Shown piece after piece: positions 19,131 through 32,400 of a stretch of 64,000 nucleotides of DNA. Made by a program: the position numbers and the translations under genes. Position 1 is the stretch's first letter; each line of letters begins with the position of its first letter. The stretch comes from Chrysomallon squamiferum (Eukaryota; Mollusca; Gastropoda; Neomphalida; Peltospiridae), in contig CM022679.1 in assembly GCA_012295275.1 (NCBI GenBank), positions 2,334,116-2,398,115 of the forward strand, read 5' to 3'. The notes beneath the pieces were generated by a model that saw nothing but the letters and a program-made list of their open reading frames with translations, was not told where the DNA came from and did no database searches.

Positions 19131-20128
19131 TCCCAACACAAATCAAATAAATTATCAATTCATTTTACTTTTTCTTGTTTTTTTCTGTGGTTTTTTTTTT
19201 TTTTAATGGTATTAACTTAAAATGAAGGATGTAAAGGAATTATTACAAAATAGCCGGAATAGTACGGTTGGCAATAACCTTATAAACTTCCTGGCGGAGA
19301 TCCAGAGGTTAATAAACGGACAAGAATAAACGGACAAGAATTGTATTTATTTCAGGATCACTGGGCGGTAGAAAGTTCTTGAGAATTATTAAGAATATTT
19401 AATCGTAGACACACACTTTTTTCGAGTTCAACTGACGACAGTTACAAAATTCGGAGAAAAAAAAATAAGAGAGAAAATCTCGAAACGACGTTAAAAAAAA
19501 TAATAATAAAAAAAAAAATAAGATGAAGAAAAAAGAATTAATGCTGTGTTTGAATGTTATTTCGACATGTTTTAACTGTAGTTAGGGTAACATCAACAAA
19601 ATAAAATAATCATGGATTAAAACTGTGACGTCATTCTTTATATTATTATTATTGTTGTTGTTGTTGTTGTTATTATTATTATTATTATTGATAAACCAGT
19701 CGTACTGAGACGAACTGGGGATACTCAGATGAATGCAAGTTTTAAGTGCATTAGACAAGACAAAAGATAAATAAACAGTTACATTACTTTAGATATTTAC
19801 TTTTTATGTATGAGGTAAAAGAACGTGTAATTAGCACTAATACTGTTCTTCGAACTTTTTGAAATGGTTATATCAAGCTACTGTTCTGATGGATTACCTC
19901 CCCTAGTGTTAGGGGGATTCCTGAAAGAGGTCGCCCATAATGGACGATTCTACTTCGATTAAGAAAGGTTGAATGGTTTATGTGTAAATGTTTTAATTTC
20001 GTCTTTATGAATAACAAGTTAATTTGAAAGTTACTTTAGTGTACGTAATAATATATTTTATTTACATTTTGACCAGTATTATGCACTAATTATCAACAAA
20101 GCATAGAGTTTCATTTGTTTTGTAACAG
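19131..20128. other. 5' flank of the testican-like gene
   Basis: AT-rich flank with a 15-bp direct duplication at about 19315-19343, a palindromic TGACGTCA at 19626-19633, a (TTA)/(TTG) patch at about 19640-19690 and a short hairpin (TCCCCTA, GTGT loop, TAGGGGGA) at 19899-19917. No TATA box is evident close to the coding start. Confidence 0.45.
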
Positions 20129-20269
20129 ATTTTCTACCCTCAGTGAAATGCTGGTTTGGTCTAAATTTGTGAGTGCGAACAAGTTCAGGTGATAGTTGTG
20201 TGCAGTGACGATTCTTTAGAGTGTCAGTATTTTAAATCAACAAATTGGGAGTTTTATATATTCTCTACA

Positions 20270-20356
20270 ATGATCAAGACTTTTCTTTTGACGTTACTGT
20301 TTACTGTTGCTGTGTCTGAAGCGAAACAACATAAAAAGAAAGATGTCTTCCTTAAG
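20270..20356 (+). CDS. SPOCK: Testican-like exon 1, signal peptide
   Basis: Twenty-nine codons, ending before the donor GTAAGT in phase 0. The protein begins [18 protein letters not shown], a standard signal peptide with a likely cut after Ala18, then a Lys-rich stretch. The open frame continues upstream to an ATG at 20189; using it would bury the hydrophobic segment 27 residues inside. Confidence 0.85.
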
Positions 20357-20697
20357 GTAAGTGATATCTAAATATATAGGTTATGCAATGAAGAAAAGTT
20401 TGCCCAGTGTCGTCTGCAGTACGGAAATATTTAAAGTGCATTGCTTAATATAAAGTTCATTGCAAAACAACAGAAATATCATATTCAGTCCATTGAAAAA
20501 ACAAAGAAAAAAAAAAGATAAATAAAAAAAAATAATAATAATAAAAAAAAAATTAAATAAAAAAATACAAAGTAAACCAAAGAAGTTACTTGTTACGAAA
20601 ACTAATAATTGTTATAAGCTTTTTAATTTAATTTTATTTTTATATCTGTTTTTCTTATGACATATTCCCAATTACTAATAATCTGACTGTGTACATT

Positions 20698-20754
<57 letters not shown>

Positions 20755-20863
20755 TAATTATTATTTCATAGGAATTATTTAGAAAATGTAATTATAGATT
20801 TTATAAACTGATTATAATTGTATTTACTTTCAAATAAAATAACCCCATTGCTTGGTATCTTGA

Positions 20864-20899
<36 letters not shown>

Positions 20900-23800
20900 T
20901 TTTGTTTGTGCATAACATGTAATTTAAAATATATATATATATTTTTATTTAATTTTTTTCATTTTTTTTTATTTTTCTTCTGTTTGAAAGTATGTTTCTT
21001 AAAAATACTGCACAAAGTTAATTAAAAATTGTATGTATCTTTACTCTGGTCAGTCAAAGAGGGAATTTAAAGGATTACATGCAACCCTTTCAATAATAAT
21101 TTTTATTTAGTTTTTTTTTCTATTTTACTATTATTTTTTTGTTTGTTTATTTATTTTATTTATTTATTTATTTATTTATTGTTTCAAACACTTTCCCTTG
21201 CATTGAGATACGCTACCACATACAGATGCTGTAAATAACTCTTTTGAAAATGTTAGGTCCTCCCCAGGTTTAATGTGCCACAGACTTAAACTTTACCTGA
21301 GTCAGTCTAATCAAATGTTAATAATTCTACTGTTCTGCACTAATGCAGATGTCACAGTTGACTGAACATTTAAATTTACATTTTCCACATGAAATAATTT
21401 ATCTTGACTTGATAAGCTTTTCTTGAATAACTTTTGTCCTGCTTCTTTTCTTGTATTTATTTTATAGATTTTGAAAAATTAATGTTTTTTTTTTCTTGTA
21501 TTAATAATACCTTTTTTTTGTATATTTGTATAATTAAAAAATTAAAATGCCTTTATCAATACATTTTGTAAATTGTAAAGATTATTGCACTTTAATTTTA
21601 TGAATATTTTATAAAAAGTAAGAAAAAATAATTTTAAAACTTGCAGTCTGATTAATAAAGAACACTTATGTGCAATAATAAAAAAATGTAAATAAATAAA
21701 TAATAATAAAAAGAACAAAATTTAAAAAAAGAAAATTTGTTTGAAAATTAAAAATGACAATCTATAGTCTATATAGCAAAGTTAAAACAGAGTGAATGAA
21801 TTAAAGCAAAATGAGAAATGAACACGAATGATTTATTTAAATTAACAGATTATATTACTAAATCACAAGAGTTAATCTTGATGTAAGTAATAATGGATTG
21901 CACAGTACTTTAAAAGAAAACAAGAAACCAACAGGAATGATTTTAAATTGACCCATATATATGTAAGTAGTAATGAATTGCAGTTTGTGAAACTACTTAT
22001 TCAGTGAGACTTCTAAATATTAAAATGAGAAACCAAGTGGAATGATTTATTTAAATTTACATATATGTAAGTAACAATGAACTGCAGTTGACTAAATTGC
22101 TAACTCACTGATGCTACTTTAGGCTACTATGTATCTTTACTGACTTCAAAACATGTGAGTGACCTTTCTAGCCAATCCCACAAACATAAAAATGTATTTA
22201 ACCTGGGCAGGTCCCAGAATTTAACTAGGATGCTTTGCCCATTACCATTTCCTGTCACCGACTGAAACCTGTCAGCAGTTATATCCATTCAGGCATTTTT
22301 TTACTGTTTTCTGTTGAAACTGTCCTAACAGTGACCCATACCTATTAAAACTTTTACTTTTTCCTTCTTGTGGTTGTAGAAACATGGAGCTAAAACTGAT
22401 ATTTTGTTGGCCTTTTAGAAATAATGTGATGTTTATACCATTAATAATAAAAATTTAAAAGCTATAGGCTATATCAAAACAATAACATGTAATTATTTAT
22501 TATGAAGTTTGGGGGTTTTTTTTTTAATCATCAAAATGTTGTTTTTTTACATTTCTTTGTAAGATAAGAAGTAATGAATACTTTAGAAAAAATTGAAAAT
22601 TAATAATTTCTCACACTTTATTATTAACAAAGGCTGGTATCAGATAACAGGTATGATGTGTTTGACAGAATCATTGTTTTACCTGCAGTTTGATATTTTT
22701 CTTTTTTTCATTAATACGTTATAACAATCATTGGTCCTGTTATTGCCTTTACATTTTATTTGGATCATTGCCAAAAAGAAAATTTAAGCTTTTGGGTTGA
22801 TTTTTTTTCAAAATAGTTCGGGATTAGAATAAATAATAAAACGTTTAAGAATCAAACTAAATAAAAAACATCCCAAAGATAAAAAAATAACTGACAACAG
22901 ATTGTAATACAGTGAAAGATTTAAACTTTTTTCTTTACCTTTTATTCTTTTTTATTTAACAGATTACTTGAAAATAACATGAACTGGATTTTATCAAAGT
23001 CTGTGATATCCAGTAATTGGAACAATCTAACATACATTTATTTTAGTGCTGTTCATGGCTTTTATATCTCAAATAATATTCAAAAATTAATATCTAGACA
23101 ATTTAAAAAAAAAATCCTCTACTTTGCAGACACATACTTAATCATCACCTGTCAACTTAAAAAAAACAGGAACATCAATTTTGGGTCGTCATAATTTACT
23201 GAGATTGCTAAACTTTAAAGTTTATTTTTTATCATTTTTATGATTTCTGAATTTATCAGAAATTCACAAATGTCACTTTATCAGTTTATGTATGTTTGGT
23301 AGGAGTTGATAACAAATGGGAATTTTAAGACTAACAACATCTTTTCTCTCTTAATCAGTATTTTTCTTTTTAAATAACATTTTTGAATATGTGCATGAAC
23401 CCTCAGTCAACTGAAATTATTTTTCAGATAATGTGTTGCTGCCATAGAGCATTACATACTTATTATATGCATGTATGAGTTCATGTATATCTGTGTGTGT
23501 GTGAGATACATTTTTAACAATTACTTTGCCACTGTCTTGAAGTTTATCAAGACATGATTTAAACATATTCTAAAAGTATTGATCTTGTTGGAGTTTGATT
23601 GAAAACATCTGTTGTTAAACAAAATAAGTATCGACCACTTTACCTTGTTCTGTTTATAATGTCTTATAGCTGTAAAACCACATGTTTATTTCTTTTATAT
23701 CTACACATTTCATTTCATAGATTTGTCTATGATGAAATATATATAACTTAATGTCTAACAAAAAGAAAAAAAATGTGCAACAGTATCATGTCAGTAATAA

Positions 23801-24436
23801 CTATTAAATTGCTAGAATTTATATTGTTTTATTTTTCTTATTTAATTATTTATTTATTTATATTATTTGAAACAATAATAATAATAATAATAATAATAAA
23901 GATGATGATAATACTACTACTAATAATTATTTTTTTAAAATGTTGTTGAATATAACTTTAATAATCTCATTATTTATTTAATTATTTTTAAAATATAAAA
24001 TAAAACAGCAGGTGTCATTCACAAATCGAAAAAGGTAACTATAAGTTATTTTTAATTCATTATTTTTCAGATCAGGGTGAAGTTTGAGTTTAAAGAAAAA
24101 GGAAATAGAAATACTGATTTCTTATATTAGTTACATGTTTATTTATAAAGTATTTAATTTTTCCTTTTACAACTTAATAACTAGCATCTGGGCTATCAGA
24201 GCTGAACAATAAAATTATTTGTCTGAAAATATTTCTAACCTGTAACCAAAGTAAATCCTTTATAAAGTTTATTTCTATTTTTTTTAAATGTGTTTTGAAC
24301 GTTTAAAACAAATTTAAAAATAAAAATGTTGAGTTTACAAATAAAAGTTCATCTATCCTTGCCAGTCTACAGATCTCAGAACCTAAATCTTTAACTTTCT
24401 TTTTTTGGATTATTATTATTATTATTATTATTATTA

Positions 24437-24482
<46 letters not shown>

Positions 24483-25038
24483 ATTTTTAGAAAAATTTAA
24501 AAAGAAAGAAAAGAAAATCTTTGTTCTGTTTGCTTCCCTAATTTAAAAAAAAAAAAAATCTTTTTTTTTATTAAATATATTATAATGTTGTTTTTTTTTT
24601 TTTTTTTTAGTGATGTGGAAATAAACTTCATTTTACAGTTATTCTTTTTTTTATCTTTTACTTGTATACATACTAATATCCAGGTGGTACATTTCCTCCA
24701 CTTTGAAATAACTTATTGTTTTTTCAGCTTGAGCCTACAGGTATAAATCTAATAGTGTATCTTAATACAGGCCAGGCTGTCAGCAGGATGGGCTTTATAT
24801 GACCGCAGGCCCTGATTTAATCACCAGTATTTCATACCTTTATTTTCACACAGTACATATTTCACCCTGGTGATTCCTTCCTGACTGCAACATTAAAATG
24901 AAGGGTGCTGTGTTAATGGACTAGTTTGTATGAAACTTAGGAAGTTGAGAATACAGAATAAAATGTTTTTATCCATATGTGAATGTTTTGCAGGTTATTT
25001 TATTGTTATTATTATTATTTCTTTGCCTTAACTTCAGC

Positions 25039-25070
<32 letters not shown>

Positions 25071-25105
25071 TCAACTATAATAGTAATATATTGTTGTTAT
25101 TGTTA

Positions 25106-25155
<50 letters not shown>

Positions 25156-25269
25156 GCTTTATATATTGATTTAAATAATGTTTCAAAAGCCAGGCCTAAT
25201 TTTATTACTGTAGTATTATTACCACAGTTATTGTTGTTGTTGCTGTTATTGTTATTGGTATTATTATTG

Positions 25270-25300
<31 letters not shown>

Positions 25301-26124
25301 TATTATTATTATTTCTCACTATATTCCCCATGACGAATTAACCAAATTAGGGAATTAATAATTTGAAAATGTGTTACTGGTGCATGTGGCCTTGGATATT
25401 TAAATGAAGTGTGAGTTGAAGAAATTAGAATTTTATGACATTTTCTCAAAACATGATAACTCCCTGTGGTGATTATTACATTGATAATGAAAAACAGTTT
25501 TATTTATGAATGATATTTGAAAACAGAATAAACTTTTTATGTCATATTCTCATAAAAAAGCAAAATAATTATTTTAAATGATACTGTTTATTTGTAATAT
25601 ATCCACTTAATAATAATAATAATAATAATGCATTCCTCTGTTCGAACAAGTTTGTGTTTTTCATTTTGTGGGAATATTCTAATATTTTACAGTAAAATAA
25701 ATGCATTTCTTTTCTTACACTCTTTCTACAAACTGTTACTTGGTAATGATTAATATAATTAAGTTTGTGTGTGTTTGTGTTCATATTTCTGTTCTGTCAT
25801 TAATTTTTCTTTCTTATGAATATTTAACAGTACCTCTGTGTGTATTTACATAAACTAAATATATGTAGATTATAAATTAAGGCTAGACAGATAATCATCA
25901 AATATAAATAAATAAATAAATATGTATTTCACCTATCAGTGAAACCTAACCCTGTTAACTCTTTTTTTATATTTCTAAACATAGCACTGGTTTATTTATA
26001 TTCACATAATAAATATCATTAATGGGTTGTTGTTTTTTTCATTATTTTTAAAAATGGGTTTTTTTAAATTTCTTCATCATGTTTCAATATGTGTAAAAGT
26101 GTGTGTGTATAATAATGATATCTA

Positions 26125-26155
<31 letters not shown>

Positions 26156-26267
26156 GTGTGTATGTATATGTATATGTATATCTATCTATCTATCTATATA
26201 TATATATACATATATATACATATATACATATATATATATATATACACATATACATACATATACATAT

Positions 26268-26298
<31 letters not shown>

Positions 26299-29200
26299 GA
26301 CCAGTGGCTGACTGCTTGCAGGAAAGGCAAATAAGACCAAATATTGAACAGGTGTCTAAAAAGGACTGATCCCATGACCCTACACTCCTTAGGCAATTCT
26401 TATAAATGATACAGGGATAAACATGTATGTTATGTGTACTCTGATGCTGACAGAAATTGATTTAAAAATTTACCGTGAACTTGTGTGTTGATTTGTAACA
26501 GATTGTCTGGATGATAAAACTCAGGTGTGTTTGTATTATTTGTGTCTGCAGAATAAATAATAATTTTCTTCCATGTGAAGTACATTATTTCTTCTGTATT
26601 TCTGTGCTAAATTTCCATCACAAAATACTCATTCTCTTTTAATATATATTTTGTCTAAGAAAACAGAAAAGAAATATAATAATTTTGAATTTGTTTATTC
26701 ATTGTTCTTCACTGTTTCAATTTACACCATTCAAACTGCATAAATATTATTGACAAATGAAGTTGGAGATCCTTTATATTTCTTTAATAAATACACAATT
26801 ACTTTTTTAGTCTGTATTTAAATGTTGATTAATTAATACAATAAGTAATAATAGTAGACTATAAGTAGTAGTAGTAGCAGTAGTGACTGTGGTGGTAATA
26901 GTAATAAAGTGGTAGTAATAGTAGTAATTAGATGATGATTATGATGATGATGATGATGGAAATAATAATAAAAATAAATCTCTATCTTTAGAACTGAAAC
27001 ATCTATAATGTTGTTACAGAACACCTACTTGTATTTTTTTTTTGTGTTAAATATGTAGTCAGTTAATAATTTAACTGAATACAAATATTGACAACATTTT
27101 AGTCAACAATAAAATCTCAATTAAAAAGAAGTAAAATTAATTATTTTGATTAGGATAGTTTGTCATTGATAATATTTTGAATAAATCAAGAACCATTATG
27201 TGTAAGTAAAATGAACATAAAGAAATTTGTTCTTCTTCAAAACTACCTCAAAGATGTCTAGCTCAAGTACAAAGAAAAGAACTGAGTTGTACTATACATA
27301 TGTGAAAACGGAGGTATTAAGGAAACTAGAATAACTGTATTGTGATGCCTGCAGGGTGTAATATTTTATTGTTTTGTCTGTGACTTGGGGCAGTAGTTTT
27401 GTCATTGATGACTCATTACTGAAAATAAGTGGGACGTAGACCAGTAGTAAATAATGAATCTGTTGATTTGTGCAAACTAGTAAATCTTAAATCTGGGTGT
27501 AGTAAATTTTAAATAAGTCACCATATACAGTAAATTAAATAACTTATCACATGTTGAAAGTCTCAAATCAGTCACATTGTCTGTAGTAATTATTAAATCA
27601 GTCACATGGTAAATAGTAAATATTAAAGCAGTCACATTGTGTGTAGTAACTATTAAATCAGTCACCCAGCAGTATATATTCAAAATGAAATTGGTCACCA
27701 TTTGATCTAGAATGTGCAGTAAAAAAAGCCTGTTTATGAACATTCCCAGCCAATGATTCATGGCTGTTGCATCAAAAGCTGTGGTTTGTGCTGTTCTGAA
27801 TATAAATTATTTCTTACTCATTTACTTGTGAAGGGAAATCATGTAGCAGGTTTCATTTGAAGATAAGTCTGACTTACTAATTAACTTCCTACCACTGGAT
27901 AAATCAGTTTTTGTATGTTAAAACATATTTCATGTTCCAACCTGGGTTCCATAGTATCTGCTTTCCTGTCAGTTGGTAAATGTAAGTAAATAATTAGTAA
28001 TCTGTAAGAGTAACCCCTTGATATGGTGAGTTACAAGTATCATGTGATTATCATAAGTATAATACAGTTATATTGTTCCAAATGAAACCTGTCTGACATC
28101 TAATAATTATTAATGTTAAAATGTGTTCAAGTTCTGCTAAAACAAGAATTAAGAGTTCATACAACAGTTTTGTCAGTGATGAGTCACTATGGAAACCTGT
28201 AGGACAGCAGGGTATCCGTCAGTCAGAGGCTCATCAATCCTGTTGTGACTCAGTGAAAACACAGGTTACATTTGTTTGAATTGTGTACCAGCACTTTTTA
28301 CATATTTTTTTAATTTGTTGTTAGTCAGGTCTCTTGACAGATATCCACCAACACCAGACAAACAGAAATGTGACTGTGTTTGACATTCAGTACAACCAGC
28401 ATAGTGTATAGTCTACATTTTACAAGAATATTCAGCATAAATAAAACAAATAACAAATAAATCTAACTGTTATATGTGTTTCACTATTAGCATAAACAAA
28501 ATAGATTAAAAAAAGCAACAACAAATAAATGTGTATGTTTTACATGTGTTTTATCATAAACAAAAAAACCACCAATGTCTGTTTTACAAGTGTGTCCTGT
28601 AAACCAAACAGATAAACATATACCTGTCCATGTTACACTATTTACACTGAATAGTAATACAACAGTGAATATCACCCATTAGTGTAATAAGTGTAATAAA
28701 CCTGTTTAATTGTCAATCATCTAAACACTATTATTTAACTGAGTAAAACCATGTTGTGTATCCATTCTTTTACTCCTGACTAACTACTTGATTACCTGTG
28801 TTATGTAAAAACAGTTCATAAATATTTATGTGCCTGGTGTCCTCTAAGATCTAATGATGTACACTGTGTCAGTATTGTTTGTTCAGTGATGTTTTGTTGT
28901 TGAATTTTAGGATTTTGTTTGTTACATGATACTACTGTTAAATAAGTGGGCAAGATTTTTGTAATTAGTCAGGGTTTTTTAATGATGAATAAATCATCAT
29001 AAGTAATGGGTGTATGTACCTGTAGGTGTATGTCTATCTGTGTGTTTTAACAGTAACAGAGTTTCTCAAAATGTTTGATCATGACCAATTTTGAAAATAT
29101 ATCTTATAAAAACAACAAGAGACACACACCCCTTTCATTTGTCAGCAGATAACAATGTTTTTAATACCAGTTTGGTCAATGATTGAGTGAATGTTGACAT

Positions 29201-29386
29201 CTGGCATATCTTTAGATGTCATGTTTGGAACGGGCAATAACCCATCAAAATTGACTGATCCTTATCCTGTTACATCATGCTGCCAGATCCTTTGTTTAAA
29301 TAATAAAATGCATCATTGTTGTGAAAGTGTTGTTATGTTTGGTTGAACTTTGTCAGTAAAATAAGTTTTTGTTGTTGTTATTGTTG

Positions 29387-29421
<35 letters not shown>

Positions 29422-32400
29422 GTTAGGAAATCCAATAATGGTTACGTATTACCCAAATTCCTAGTAAACTCTCTTTTACATCCATTTTACCAGAGACTGT
29501 GAAGCACACAATATGACCTTTAATTTGCTCTAGCAGTGGTTGGAATTGTAAATGTCACACAGAGTAGATAGGGGTAGACTGATTCTGCAACTTCAGGTTG
29601 TAGCAAAGATGAATCAAATATCTGATTAAGAGAGTAATTTGTGTAAGTTAATTTAGATGTCTTAGTACCTTATAATCTTATTAGTTACTTGGAAAGGAAA
29701 GTGGCACTCCAATTAGATGTATTTTCAAGTCTCAGAATTTATGGACATCACCATGGTAATTAGGTTCTGTAAATTTTCCTGTTTGACAGAATACAGTTTC
29801 CAGGCCATGGGACAGACAAATGTAAAACCCATTCTATAATCATTTTCTTTCTTTTTTTCCTAGACCATGTCTACCTAAAGAATTTTCTTTTAAATGTTTT
29901 TTTTTGTTTTTTTTCTCATTTTTTTCTCATTTTTCTTTGGAAGATAGCCAGTACAGTGGATGACATGTTCCCCATATATCATTGGAAAAAGATAAAATCT
30001 TGTTTTCTGATTTCACATAAACCAGTATATTGAGATGGGAAAATAAATATTCAGATTGCCTAGTAATACATATTATAAAACTGATTTATTTTTGACAATT
30101 TTCACTGTTGATTAAGCAGTGAGACAAGCAAGAATAATGATTGAATTATATTTGTTTTAATGACCTTTCTGTAATCTTCGCAGTTACCATTAATTTCAAT
30201 TTTTTTATGATTGTCATAATATGACCCATCTTAGTAATGCTCTTATAAAATAGAATATTAAAAAACCCCACACAAAAACAACAAAAAAATCCCAAAACAA
30301 ACAAAACAAAAACAACTTTATTTCCATTGTTTGTTCTTATTTATAAACTGCAAGAAATCTTCATAAATTATCATCTTCAAGCTTGCCTTTTCAGTAAATA
30401 TGTGTGCTCTTATCAGAGTCTGTAAGCACTGACAGAAATTGGAAAGAGTTGAATGAACATGGACAGTAATCATGCACACTTTGATCTCCTGGCTGGGAAC
30501 TTCCCTGTTGCCTTCAGCACTCAGTTAATTGAATATGGTATGCTGCATTAAGTCCAGTACTTAATCACAAAATGTTGCTTAGTTAAAATAAGCTAGTTCT
30601 CTTATCACCACACTTCCACTGAGGTGCTGTGCTGGGTCTCAGGATCAATGCTACTTACAGCTCAGTTTGGGCTTTTTTCTGTTCATTTTAATGTTGAAAG
30701 GTTTTTGTTTTTTGTTTTCTAGTATGACAGTGTGTAAAAGATATGTTGCCCCTAGTCCATGCTGTTGTGGCAGCCCGTTTTTTTATTTCATATGATCTTT
30801 GCTGTAAAACCCATATGTCATGCCCCTATAAACAGCTGAAATGAACTGAGATGTTACTGAAGAAATGTAAATTCTTACAGATTTGATTATTAAGCGTCTT
30901 TTCAAAATGCAAAAAAAGTAAAATTCAGAAGTAATTCTAATTCTATTGTGTTTTGTTTTGTTTTGTTTTATTTTGAGCCAAGTAGTTTACAAACAAAATG
31001 TTTTTTTTTTTTAATGTTTTATTAATTTACTAAACTGGAATGTCTCATGTTGCTATTTATCTTATTTATGGTTTTTTTTTTTATATATATATACACAATG
31101 TAAAAAAAATTAAACATTATGACACTGTATCTTTAAAAATAAAATTTTTTAAATTTAAATATTAAAATGTGTTTTAAACTTAGTAACAAATTGCATCGAA
31201 AAAAATTATTTGGATTATATTTGTTTTTGTATAAATATTTGAATTAGTTTTTAAATCATGTTAATGTGTCTGACAGAAAAACCAGTGATTCTAGAAAGAC
31301 ACATTTAGCGACATTTTGCTGAACTGTTATTTAAAAAGTTCATCACTGCTGTAATTTGCCTCAAGTAGTATTTTATTATCGTATTTGGATGCATTTGCCT
31401 GAGAGCCGCTTGCTGAAGAGAAATTAATTCAAGGAAACGTCTTCACTTGAAGAAAGCCAATGATTTTGATGACCAATGTGTTTCCTTAAGATATTTGGCT
31501 ATCACCCTCAGGCTTGCCTTTTCAGTGAATTGCAAGTAGGGAGCGTGGCGGCATTCATTCGCTGTCTTTTTAACATGATGGCTTTTATTGAGCTCATTGC
31601 TAAAACTTGTTTGCTTAAACTGATTTCCATCGATTTCTGGTTCCACTGGAGGCTAAACATTTGATGTACATGTATGTCGTTTTCTTCTTACTGATCAACA
31701 CTTACTTAGTCTGCCAGGCCTAATTGCTTGTGTTCACCAGTTTTAATTTCCTTTTCTGTGTCGTCAACAGTTTCTGTGTCTGCAATCTTGTTACTGTTTT
31801 TTTCACATCTTAATTGAGATATTTATTTGCAGTAATCAGTATAATAATAGTAGAAAAAAAAAAATAATAAGAATCACAATAATTAAAATAAAAATGAAAA
31901 TAATATTAATAAAAACAACCAGAATAATAATAATCAGTAACAACAGTAATAACAATAATAATAATAATAATAATAATACCAGTAATCTAAACTGAAAAGA
32001 ATATCTGTTCCTTCTTTTTATTTTTTCTCTAAACAAAACCCTAATTTATCAAACATGCTGATAAACCACACAGATCTAGACACATGACAAACGTTACACA
32101 TAATTAATTTCCTTTCTCCATTTCTGTCTCTCCTATTTTTTCCTAATACTGTCTTCAATCATTCTGTCCATTTTCTGTCTCATATATATACCCAGTAATT
32201 TAAATTAAATTGAATATACCTAGTATGTCATCATTATTACTACTTTCAAAGACATCTGTGTGTTAAGATTTAACCACACATTACTCTGTAATAACAGTGA
32301 CAGCTTGCTCTTAACACTCAACATTAAGAGGATTTTCATTTGTTCGTTTGTTCTCATCCACCAAGAATTTTCATCCTTGGCATGCTAGCTTGAGCAAGAA

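Noticed and set aside
19899-19917. Short GC hairpin resembling a terminator
   Set aside because: Stem of only six to seven pairs; intrinsic terminators of this type do not apply to animal Pol II genes.
20189-20269. Upstream in-frame ATG of the testican-like gene
   Set aside because: It would place 27 residues before the hydrophobic signal sequence; the second ATG gives a normal signal peptide.
27477-27761. 94-codon minus-strand frame with repeated VTDLI-like units
   Set aside because: The repetition follows the 30-bp minisatellite period; it is intronic and has no family resemblance.
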